Positions 54,669-64,000 of a DNA stretch of 64,000 nt are shown here, piece after piece; positions within the stretch are counted from its first letter, which is position 1; every line of letters starts with the position of its first letter. This DNA is from Hanleya hanleyi. Lineage: Eukaryota; Mollusca; Polyplacophora; Lepidopleurida; Hanleyidae. The stretch is taken from contig JAVTVY010039234.1 in NCBI GenBank assembly GCA_036873755.1, positions 62,001-126,000 of the forward strand, given 5' to 3'. The translations under genes were made by a program, and so were the position numbers. The notes beneath the pieces were generated by a model. That model made no database searches and had not been told where the DNA came from. It saw only the letters and a program-made list of their open reading frames with translations.

Positions 54669-55866
54669 AATGAAAAGTCATTGCGCATGTTCGTGAAAAA
54701 ACGAGGCTGATTTGGACGCCATTATTCAACATTCAACGAGGAAGTAAAGCTCTATTTGTTGTGCCTGTTTTGGTGTTTCTCACAAGTTTTATTTTAAATA
54801 TTCGCCGTCAAACAAATGATGATTTTCGGATGTACCGGTGTATATATAATTTAAATATTAACTATATACATGAACGTCACAGGACCTACGAAGTAGGGTA
54901 GGCATTAGGACTCCGACGCGAACTGAGTTCTTGGAAAGTTGAAATCCTGCCTATATTAAGATGGGCACTGCCCAAGTCAGAATCAGCAGTGATTTTCATC
55001 AAAAATCACCAGAAATTTTCATCAAAAGTAGGTCAGCTCAGAACGTGTTGGTAACAGTCCCCTAATGCACCTTCATGCCGAAAATCAAGGTTCTAATGTC
55101 AACGGTTCTCCTTATTTTGCCGACGAAAGTATTCGGATGGACTGACTGACTGACTGACTCATTACCGGAAAATTTGCAATCTGTAGCCTACTTCGTAGGA
55201 ATAATTTCAATCGAAAGGTATATTAAGCTTTGACCATGTCAAGAACACAGATATTTTATAGTTGTTGGGAAGCCGAACACAGAGCCAGATTTTGAATGTG
55301 AATGAGCAAGGATGATGCTTATTGGAAAGTAAAATCTGCATTCAATATATAGATATAATACCGTATAGGTTTATTTTTGGCTTTTGCTTTACTCTAGCGG
55401 TTTTTCCGCTGCCTTGTTTTTTTTGGGGGGGTCATGTTTGTTCGTTTTTGTTTTGTTTTGTTTTTTTTTTCTCGCTGAAATATTGGGGAGGGGGTGGGCG
55501 CATTGCCCTCCGCTCCCCACTCTTCCGCCGTCCCTGCCTCGCCTACCGTGACGCTGTTTCGCAGTCAACTCAATAACGAAAGGAGGAGAAAGAGAAGGGC
55601 TAAAAATTGGCATGCAGCTACCGGTCAAGCAGAATTATACGCATATACAACCCAAACAGAAGAATGGGCTGTTGAAAACTGCATCATGCCACAAAAAAAA
55701 TACATTCATGCTGCTATCTATGGAAGACGGATGCGGCCATCGTAATGGCGTATTGTCGCCCTCTGAATCGGAGAAAACTTAAGCTTACTATACAGGGCGC
55801 CAATGGCCGACAGAGGAGACTAAAATGCGCCATTGCAACAATACTGCAAAGCTACCGTTATCGTGT

Positions 55867-56995
55867 TGTCGTATTGGCGCATTTTTAAAAGGCGACAACA
55901 CGACATCACGACAACACGACAACGGTACAGTTGACGCAATGGCGCCCTAGTTGTCGTATTGTCGCATTGTCGCATTGGCGGGGGCGCCATTACGATAACA
56001 GTTGTCGTGTTGTCGCAATGGTGCATTTTTGAAAGGCGACATCACGACAATGCCTGTTGTCGTATTGGCGCAATGTCGCATTGGCGGGGGCGACAGAACG
56101 ACAACACGACAACAGTTGGCGCATTATCGTCTTCCGGTTCGTCTTTTGCGCAGATGCGGAAGCTTCATCATCACAATGATTATAGTATGTCATCAGTTTA
56201 CAATCCATACTTTGCAGACTTTATCAGGCGAATAGGGTCTGGCTGTATCCAGAGGTGGTTCTCGAAAGACTATTGGGCATTCAAAAACAAAAAGACGACA
56301 ATGGTCTTTATTTCCGTCACTTTCATTTTCGAAAATGTGAATCCAGAGTCATGGAATCTTTTCGAAGAATGGGAGATTGTATAGTTTAGGGGCCCAGAGC
56401 AGTGGAGATAAACTATCCATGTATCTAGTTCTGGTGTTTTCACTGAGTTTGATTGCATGCGGCATTAAGTATGGCGTCTTTGGCTTCTAAAGTATGGCGT
56501 CTTTGGCTTCTAAACTTCACTCGTCCCCGAAGAATGTAACATGACACATGACTACATGTATACAATCTGGACGGTGTGGGGACGGTGGGTGGGCAGGAGG
56601 GGGGTCTCGGGTCTGGTGTGCGGTGGATGGTCGTTGATGTAGAAAAGCATATATGAGCTGAAAACTCGGAGATATATTGGCTGACCTGGGTGGGGGGGGG
56701 GGTATCTCCTATTCCTAAGCGCCGCCAGTCATCTATGCTTGTTAGCCTATATGGCTTCTAATAGCCCGCCTGTTCCCGATACCGATGGTTAGGCCTACAA
56801 ATCATTCAGAATTTCTTCCTGAATTTCAGGACGGCTGACTGCATTTATTATCAGCCATATTCGCAAATTAATCTAGCATGCGTGTCCAAGATAACACTGA
56901 AATACTCCGTACATTATATACAGATGAGTATTACTTTATATAGGGTTAAATGGTTATGACTTGCAGGCCTATAATCAAGATGATATATTTACATG
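55867..56995. other. Segment present only in the left arm of the palindrome
   Basis: The first 270 bp are built from TGTCG/CGACA words (CGACAACACGACAAC, GTCGCATTGGCGGGGGCG) in both orientations. Then comes AT-rich text, a 26-bp direct duplication (AAGTATGGCGTCTTTGGCTT... at about 56467 and 56492) and a G-rich block. The right arm joins directly across this position, so this is an insertion on the left or a deletion on the right. Confidence 0.7.
56577..56604 (+). other. Potential G-quadruplex
   Basis: Four G-runs of three or more lie within 28 bases (GGGG, GGG, GGG, GGGGGG with loops ACGGT, T and CAGGA). This fits the usual G3+N1-7 pattern on the plus strand. Confidence 0.6.
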
Positions 56996-57409
56996 TATGT
57001 ATTTAAAACTGTACAGGTAATAATTAACCAGTTATTTAATGATAAAACGAAATGGTTATTTTGACGGAGGGACCTTAGTAGTATAGTCACCGCATATAGA
57101 CTCCCATTTTGCCGGGAGAGATAACTCTTTGGGGCGCCAGGGGGAGTTATTCGGGCGGGTTGTGGAATTCAAGTGCACTAGGTCACATGACTTTTGACCT
57201 CGAATTCTTCCGCGGTGATTCGGTCTGGCGGTGATGCGATCAAAAAAGCTACGAAAGTAGTCCCATGTCAACCAAGTGACTTCCTATGTTAATGTATACG
57301 GGGAATGCCTAAAACGAGTATGGGAATAGACGTTTTGAGACCGAGGTGGACCCCTAGTGGACCGATTGGGTCGAGTGAGGTGTCAAAGTGAAGCCCTCCT
57401 ACAGGGCTA

Positions 57410-57640
57410 TCACGTCGTGGGTGATTGCATGTAAAAGTTTCTCCAGAAAAATATATAAAATGCGAAATACTGACTTTACCCCTACAATAGGGGAAAACAA
57501 CTATCAACCCTATTCAAAAGAGCTAATATCGTTTTCCGGGCTTATCGGGGCCTGTCTATCAAGTCATGGGTGGGTACATGTTTTCACAGAAAAAAAAATA
57601 TAAAAAGCGAAACACGGACTTTACCTCTACAACAGGGCCT
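57410..57640. repeat. 165-bp units, left arm (about 1.5 copies)
   Basis: Contain ATGCGAAATACTGACTTTAC, CCTACAATAGGGGAAAAC and GGGCCTGTCTATCAAGTCAT. The mirrored array at about 60100-60490 has about 2.5 copies. Confidence 0.75.
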
Positions 57641-58250
57641 GATTCGCACATTTGCATCTATACGGGAAAATGCCTGTATGGGGTGTGGGATGGTCATTTT
57701 TTTTTTTTTTTGGGGGATTTTACTATGGGTTATTTGGTCTTGTTTTCTTCGTCTCGAAACGAAAAACACGATGGAAGGGGTCTCGAAGTTAAGCGGTGGA
57801 CTAACGTATCGTCCGTTTTCAATATTCTGCGCATGCGCAGTCTGGCCGTAGGATAGAAAGCAGACATTTTGGGGGTGGGTAGGGGTGTGTTTGGGGTAGA
57901 GATGGCACACTATTGGTCCAAATGGGTCGTGGGAGGTGTCAAAGTGACGTTTTTGTGGGGTAAAGTCAGAATGGCGTGTTTTTTTTCATAGCAAGTCGCG
58001 TCAATCTGCGCATGCGCAGTTGGATGTAGTAAGTAAAGTGGTCAGTTTGGGGTGCGTGGGGATGTGTTTGAGGTAGAGATGGATCACTATTGGTCCGAAT
58101 GTGTCGTGGAATGTGTCATCTTGTAGCCCTCGTGGTGCAGACCCCGATTTGAGGGATGTCCATGTCATCTGAGCCAAAGTGGACAGTTTGGGGGTGTGAA
58201 GGAAGGTATTTGGTGTAGAGATGGACCATCCATATCTGTCATGCATTATA
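57640..58250 (+). repeat. Core unit in the left arm of the palindrome
   Basis: Matches 40935-41640 in the same orientation: GATTCGCACATTTGCATC, TTTACTATGGGTTAT, the AACACGATGGAAGGGGTCTC segment, and NRF1-like TGCGCATGCGCAG at about 57828 and 58006. It lacks most of the tandem CRE units. Confidence 0.78.
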
Positions 58251-59095
58251 CCATATCCTTGCTGTATTATACCATATCTGTGCTGTATTATACCATATCT
58301 GCCCTGTGTTTACAATATTTGTCATGTATTATACAATGATGAAGGACACGTGTTCATTCCTATATCTACAGACACCACCGCCAACTCCGGTTGGGCGGAG
58401 TTCGGCAATTTTACAACCGGGACCTTGTCAACATCCGAATTTCCCAGTGGGTTTTTCCCGTCGTTCCTCCGTCTTCCATGCGGGTACTGTGGTTTTACAT
58501 CCGGGTCCTCATCTTACATCCAGGTTTTTTTCAATTTTACTGTCACGTGACAGGAACCGGAAGTTGTCACAAGACAGGTGGCGCCCCGATATTGTCCTAC
58601 TTATTCTGGCAGGGCGCCATCTGTCTTATGACAACTTTCGGTTCCGGTCACGTGACAGTGAACATGGAAAACCCCGGATGTAAGTTGAAGACTTGGATGT
58701 AAACCCACAGTACCCACATGGAAGACGGAGGAACGAGGAGAAAAACCCACTGGGAAACCCAGATGTTGACAAGGTTCCGGATGTAAAATTGCCGAGCTCG
58801 GCCCCACGGGAGTTACCACCACCACCGGGCGTTGACGGGCGTCAACGCTCGGTGGTGGTGGTGGTGGTGGTGTCTGTATATATATGAATGAACACGTGTC
58901 CCTCATCATTGTATAATACATACAGGACAGATATGGTATAATTCAGGACATATATTTTATAATACAGGACATATATGGTACAATACAGGACAGATATGGT
59001 ATAATACAGCACAGATATGGTATAATTCAGGACAGATATGGTATAATACAGCAAAGATATGGTATAATGCATGACAGATATGGATGGTCCATCTC
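58230..59095. repeat. Centre of the 9.9-kb palindrome
   Basis: Outer part: TATACCATATCTG/TGCTGTATTA words (58240-58330) mirrored at 58905-59080. Inner part: CAACATCCGAATTTCCCAGT, CCGTCTTCCATGCGGGTAC and TGTCACGTGACAGG mirrored across a 25-nt loop 58587-58611. The right side also holds the GGTGGT hairpin (58815-58860). The frames that cross here read through the palindrome and are not genes. Confidence 0.82.
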
Positions 59096-60110
59096 TACAC
59101 CAAATACCTTCCTTCGCACCCCCAAACTGTCCACTTTGGCTACTACTCGTACTGATGACGTCACCGATGACGTCACAGATGACATGGACATCCCTCAAAT
59201 CGGGGTCTGCACCACGAGGGCCACAAGATGACACCTCCTACGACACATTCGGACCAATAGTGTGCCATCTCTACCCTAAACACACCCCTACGCACCCCCA
59301 AACTGTCTGCTTTCTATACTACGGCCAGACTGCTCATGCGCAGAACATCTCTATCCCAAACACACCCCCACGCACCCCCAAAATGACCACTTTACTTACT
59401 ATACCCAACTGCGCATGCGCAGATTGACGCGACTTGCCATAAAAAACACGCCATTCTGACTCTACCTCACAAAAACTTAACTTTGACACCTCCCACGGCC
59501 CATTTGGACCAATAGTGTGCCATCTCTACCCCAAACACACCCCAACGCACCCCCAAAATGTCTGCTTTCTATACTACGGCCAGACTGCGCATGTGCAGAA
59601 TATTGAAAACGGACGATACGTTAGCCCAGTCGGATGCTCCTCCAAGAGAGCTTCAAAATAAGACCACATACGACACCATGGGACCACTAGGGGCTCACCT
59701 AAACCCCAAAACGTCCACCCGTCGCTATTTACCCACTACGCATGCGCACAGTGACGTTTTCAAAAAAATTCACCGCTTAACTTCGAGACCCCTCCCATCG
59801 TGTTCTGCGTGGCGAGACGAGAAAAACAAGACCAAACAACGCATATCGCAATGAACAGGTGTGAATTTCCCAATATGGACCTATCCCCCTGAGCCAGTAT
59901 GTGCTTATGGGCCTATCCCGACCTCCGTGAACTTTTCGGAAAATTTCACCGCTTAACTAGGAGACCCCTCCCATCGTGTTTTTCGTGGCGAGACGAAGAA
60001 AACAAGACCAAACAACCCATAGTAAAATCCCCTCCCCCCCACCAAAAATGACCCCCCCCATACCCCATACAGGCATTTTCCCCTATAGATGCAAATGTGC
60101 GAATCAGGCC
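59095..60110 (-). repeat. Core unit in the right arm of the palindrome
   Basis: Same orientation as 48170-49570, with one CRE-rich segment near 59150-59185 (GATGACGTCACCGATGACG) and NRF1-like sites near 59408 (TGCGCATGCGCAG), 59586 and 59740 (variants). It ends with the GGCATTTTCCCC and ATAGATGCAAATGTGCG text. Confidence 0.78.
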
Positions 60111-60490
60111 CCTATTGTAGAGGTAAAGTCCGTGTTTCGCTTTTTATATATTTTTTTCTGTGAAAACATGTACCCACCCATGACTTGATAGGCAGGCCCC
60201 GATAAGCTCGGAAACCGACATTAGCTCTTTTGAATAGGGTTGATAGTGGTTTTCCCCTATTGTAGGGGTAAAGTCCGTGTTTCGCTTTTTATTTTTTTTT
60301 TCTGTGAAAACATGTACCCACCCATGACTTGATAGGCAGGCCCTGATAAGCTCGGAAACCGATATTAGCTCTTTTGAATAGGATCGATAGTGGTTTTCCC
60401 CTATTGTAGGGGTAAAGTCAGTGTTTCGCTTTTTATATATTTTTTCTGGAGAAACTTTTACATGCAACCACCCATGACTTGATAGCCCTG
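60100..60490 (-). repeat. 165-bp units, right arm (about 2.5 copies)
   Basis: GTAAAGTCCGTGTTTCGCTT recurs at about 60123 and 60268, with a CAGTGTTTCGC variant at 60417. Each is followed by ACATGTACCCACCCATGACT or a close variant. The unit is repeated more often than in the left arm. Confidence 0.82.
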
Positions 60491-61551
60491 GAGGAGGGCT
60501 TCACTTTGACACCTCACTCGACCCAATCGGCCACTAGGGGTCCACCTCGGTCTCAAAACGTCTATTCCCATACTCTTTTTAGGCATTCCCCGTATACATT
60601 AACATTGGAGTCACTTGGTTGACATGGGACTACTTTCGCAGCTTTTTTGATCGCATCACCGCCAGACCGCATCAACGCGGAAATTCGAGATCAAAAGTCA
60701 TATGTGACCTGGTGGCGCCACCTGTCGGAACTATAGTGCACTTGACCTCCACAACCCGCCCCAATAATGCCCCCTGGCGCCCCAAAGAGTTATCTCCCCC
60801 GGCAAAATGGGAGTCTATATGCGGTGACTATACTACTAAGGTCCCTCCGTCAAAATAACCATTTCGTTTTATCATTAAATAACTGGTTAATTATTACCTG
60901 TACAGTTTTAAATACATACACGATAACGGTAGCTTTGGCGTATTGTCGCAATGGCGCATTTTGGTTTCCTCTGTCGGCCATTGGCACCCTGTATAGTAAG
61001 CTTAAGTTTTCTCCGATTCAGAGGGCGACAATACGCCATTAAGATGGCCGCATCCGTCTTCCATAGATAGCAGCATGAATGTATTTATTTGTGGCATGAT
61101 GCAGTTTTCAACAGCCCATTCTTCTGTTTGGGTTGTATATGCCTATAATTCTGCTTGACCGGTAACTGCCAATTTTTAGCCCTTCTCTTTCTCCTCCTTT
61201 CGTTATTGAGTTGACTGCGAAACAGCGTCACGGTAGGCGAGGCAGGGAAGGCGGAAGAGGGGGTAGCGGAGGGCAATGCGCCCCCCCCCCCCTCCCCAAT
61301 ATTCCAGCGGAAAAAAAAAGAAGAAAACAAAAACGAACAAACACGACACAAAAAAAACACAAGGCAGCGGAAAAACCGCTAGACTAAAGCAAAAGCAGAA
61401 ATAAACCTATACGGTATTATATCTATATATTGAATGCAGATTTTACTTTCCAATAAGCATCATCCTTGCTCAGTCACATTCAAAATCTGGCTCTGTGATC
61501 GGCTCCCCAACAAATATAAAATATCTGTGTTCTTGACATGGTCAAAGCTTA

Positions 61552-62682
61552 TTATTTCTACTCTCAGTAGATCCTGGGTCTTCATTGGCCGAGAGCGGTC
61601 ACGTGAAGTGAGGATAAATATTCGTCTCCTACTCTACTCTGTATACCAATAACACGATATAGCTAAATGGTTTATGTATCCTTTGTTATGTATACTTTAT
61701 TGTCCTTTATTTAAAATTTAATTGTTGACAATGTTTTGTCGTTCGTTGTACTTTGCTTAGCATTGAGTGTCTCGTACAATAAAATTCTTGAATCTACTGC
61801 ACTGACTGACCTCTAGGCAGGGCTAGCCACCGTGTTCAGTGTAAACAAACATGGCTGCTGGAGTGTTCTGCCAGTGACAGAACTGGAAATAAAGAATATG
61901 CCGGATATCAACTCCGTCAATCTGACCGATAAAATGTCCGACAGTTACTGGAAAAATCTGGAAAAGATAGTGTACTGTGACTGTGAGTAGAGACTGATGA
62001 TTTTGAACAGCTAACGGTAACGAAATCTGGCCGACGCTTGACTCAGTTTTGGTCTTCGACGATCGACCTCGGTACAATGTGCATGGTGTGGGAGTTTACC
62101 GCTGATAATCGAGCACACATGAATTTGACGAGTACAATTCTAGGTTATATGAATCAAAATACTGTTAGCATATAGTAAGCATTTTTAATACACGCTGTTT
62201 AATTCAAGATTAGACCATTTTCAGACTTTTTTGATTAGCGAACTGTGCAGTGTTTTTCGCCGACTCGACTCCGGCTCGGCCGATCAGCCGAAGAGTCGGC
62301 GATCAAACTCTAGCGCTGTACGGTCTTTTGACTTATAATTTCGAGCAAAAGTCAAGATTTGTTATCATATTTCTACGAAATATGACCAAATATACCATGC
62401 TGATTCCGAATATTTCAAAATATTTGACGCGTCTTCAGCCGTTTTCCATCTCACTTTTTTCGTATTTGGTTAGCAAGTTTTAGACTCCGTTTATCACGTC
62501 TCTTTCCAGAGTTTAAAAGGCTGCTCGTAGAAATAAATTCGTTATCCAGTGTCGGGGAGTAGGATACGGGAATTTATCCTGTTTCCTGGCGAATACCCCA
62601 CTCCCGCTTCGCGGTCGTGGGGTATTTTCGCCAGAAAACAGGATAAATTCCCGTATCCTACTCCCCGACACTGGATAACTCA
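61552..62682. other. Segment present only in the right arm of the palindrome
   Basis: The left arm continues across this point without it (AGCTTAATATACC in mirrored form), and both edges carry TA. Contents: an AT-rich 5' part, a possible exon-like stretch near 61850-61990, TCGGC-rich text near 62265-62305 and a long hairpin at its inner edge (62541-62679). No intact gene was seen. Confidence 0.65.
62541..62679. repeat. Long hairpin, about 60-bp arms
   Basis: GTTATCCAGTGTCGGGGAGT at the left pairs with ACTCCCCGACACTGGATAAC at the right. The arms continue inward through AGGATACGGGAATTTATCC and CTGGCGAATACCCCA with only one or two mismatches, leaving a loop of about 17 nt (CTCCCGCTTCGCGGTCG). 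It has the form of a palindromic MITE or a terminal hairpin. Confidence 0.88.
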
Positions 62683-63243
62683 TAATATACCTTTCGATTG
62701 AAATTATTCCTACGAAGTAGGCTACAGATTGCCAATTGTCCGGTAATGAGTCAGTCAGTCAGTCAGTCCATCCGAATACTTTCGTCGGCAAAGTAAGGAG
62801 AATCGTTGACATTAGAACCTTGATTTTTGGCATGAAGGTGCATTAGGGGACTGTTACCAACACGTTCTGACCTGACATACTTTTGATGAAAATTTCTGGT
62901 GATTTTTTATGAAAATCACTGCTGATTCTGACTTGAGCAGTGCCCATATTAATATAGGCAGGATTTCAACTGGGGTGGAGATTTCCAAGAATTCAGTTCG
63001 CGTCGGAGTCCTAATGCCTACCCTACTTCGTAGGTCCTGTGACGTTCATGTATATAGTTAATATTTAAATTATATATACCGGTACTTCCGAAAATCATCA
63101 TTTGTTTCACGGCGAATATTTAAAATAAAACTTGTGAGAAACACCAAAACAGGCACAACAAATAGAGCTTAACTTCCTCGTTGAATGTTGAATAATGGCG
63201 TCCAACTCAGCCTCGTTTTTTAACGAACATGCGCAATGACTTT

Positions 63244-63868
63244 TCATCGCATAGCTCCATCGCATAGCTCCATCGCATAGCCCCATCGCATAGCCCCATC
63301 GCATAGCTCCATCGCATAGCTCCATCGCATAGCCCCATCGCATAGCTCCATCGCATAGCCCCATCGCATAGCTCCATCGCATAGCCCATCGCATAGCTCC
63401 ATCGCTCCATCGCATAGCTCCATCGCATAGCTCCATCGCTCCATCGCTCCATCGCATAGCTCCATCGCATAGCTCCATCGCATAGCCCCATCGCATAGCT
63501 CCATCGCTTCATCGCTCCATCGCATAGCTCCATCGCTCCATCGCTCCATCGCATGGCTCCATCGCATAGCTCCATCGCATAGCTCTATCACATAGCCGCA
63601 TCGCATAGCTCCGTCGCTCCATCGCATAGCTCCATCGCGCATCGTATAGCTCCATCGCATCGCATCGCATAGCGCGACTTTTTATCGCATAGCTCCATCG
63701 CTCCATCGCATAGCTCCATCGCGCTCCATCGCATAGCTCCATCGCATAGCCTCATCGCGCATCGCATAGTGCGACTTTTCATCGCATAGCTCCATCGCTC
63801 CATCGCATAGCTCCATCGCGCATCGCATAGCTCCATCGTTCCATCGCATAGCTCCATCGCTCCATCGC
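63244..63868 (-). repeat. 13-bp satellite, right copy (inverted)
   Basis: TCCATCGCATAGC units mirror the 54052-54668 array, including the TGCGACTTTT/GCGCGACTTTTTATCGC interruptions near 63670 and 63770. All three minus-strand frames are open for the same reason as in the left copy. Confidence 0.93.
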
Positions 63869-63914
63869 GTTCAATTAGAAATGAAAGACGCGATGGCCCC
63901 TCTCGGCCATCATA

Positions 63915-64000
63915 CCAATGCTATATTTGTTTCAGACGCTGTACAGTATCGTTCGGTCTTTGTGGTTTGACGCCATCTTCCTGTTTCTATCGGGAGATTA
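63915..64000. other. Right flank of the palindrome
   Basis: 86 bp of unique-looking sequence that does not continue the LINE found on the left flank. Only TA is shared with the left side, so the insertion history of the 9.9-kb element cannot be settled from here. Confidence 0.5.

Larger units (their letters stand above)
54004..63914. mobile_element. Giant palindromic (foldback) element, 9.9 kb
   Basis: Left end TATGATGGCCGAGAGGGG (54004-54021) pairs with CCCCTCTCGGCCATCATA (63897-63914). The first 54 bp match with two mismatches. Both arms then carry, in mirrored order: the GCTATGCGATGGA satellite, a unique block with GACTGACTGACT, a T/G-rich stretch, the GGCGTATTGTCGC text, the TTGACGGAGGGACCTTAG block, 165-bp AAAGTC(C/A)GTGTTTCGC units, the CRE/NRF1 core, a TATACCATATCTG run, and a central segment meeting at about 58599 (GACAGGTGGCGCCC with GGGCGCCATCTGTC). 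The left arm has an extra 1.13 kb (55867-56995) and the right arm an extra 1.13 kb (61552-62682). The ends are flanked by TA if TGATGG is taken as the first element base. No transposase was recognised. Confidence 0.83.

Noticed and set aside
54061..54710. Long plus-strand frames (up to 213 codons) and their mirror frames at 63107-63857
   Set aside because: They are the 13-bp satellite read in three frames, all giving the same 13-residue peptide. There is no codon bias, start context or domain.
40851..63914. Assembly artefact as explanation for both giant inverted repeats
   Set aside because: The arms differ by many substitutions, array lengths and arm-specific insertions, which a simple strand-flip duplication would not show. 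Long-read confirmation would still be useful.

Overview
This window reads as animal (metazoan) nuclear DNA made almost wholly of transposable elements and satellite arrays. No intact ordinary host gene was recognised. The organism is probably a marine mollusc, perhaps a gastropod. Three things suggest this: a 5S rRNA-derived SINE with a CTCA-type tail (9.1, 38.8 and 47.1 kb), the mix of DIRS-like, CR1/jockey-like, L1/Tx1-like and Ty3/gypsy elements, and many tandem arrays. That assignment is inference and was not tested by any search.

Layout. 0-2 kb: the 3' end of a DIRS-like tyrosine-recombinase retroelement, then short direct and inverted repeats. 2.4-7.1 kb: a decayed, 5'-truncated L1/Tx1-like LINE on the minus strand. 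It is split by a 2.68-kb insertion (4215-6898) that carries two tandem arrays and has Helentron-like ends. 7.1-10.5 kb: non-coding, with a SINE and a truncated retroelement tail. 10.6-14.2 kb: an armadillo-type repeat array of about 17 units of 44 aa, with two nonsense codons, a frameshift and a CR1/jockey-type LINE inserted in the last complete unit. 15.2-19.5 kb: an inverted duplication whose two arms carry the same decayed protein-coding fragments facing each other, with a truncated RT-element copy in the middle. 22.05-32.43 kb: a complete but decayed Ty3/gypsy element with 1.7-kb LTRs, a tRNA-Leu-type primer site and a 4-bp target duplication. It sits in a satellite array that still holds an empty-site sequence, and its 5' LTR is interrupted by a second RT element. 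32.4-38.0 kb: four kinds of tandem array plus two related MITEs. 38.2-40.4 kb: LINE endonuclease fragments broken up by other insertions.

40.85-63.91 kb holds the most unusual material. There are two very large inverted repeats. The first has arms at 40851-43930 and 46540-50139 with a 2.6-kb loop. The second is an almost continuous 9.9-kb palindrome, 54004-63914, centred near 58599 and ending in matching 54-bp terminal inverted repeats followed by inverted 13-bp satellites. Both share a core unit rich in TGACGTCA (CRE-like) and GCGCATGCGC (NRF1-like) palindromes and a conserved GC-rich hairpin. A further copy of that core lies between them at 50141-52576, followed by a LINE on the minus strand. 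No transposase was recognised inside either structure, so they look like non-autonomous foldback elements. Their mechanism is unknown from this sequence alone.

Because most coding segments here carry frameshifts, stops or catalytic substitutions, the genes do not form a working pathway. The value of the window lies in the nesting order of insertions and in the palindromic elements. All alignments were made by eye, and edge coordinates are accurate to a few bases unless stated otherwise.
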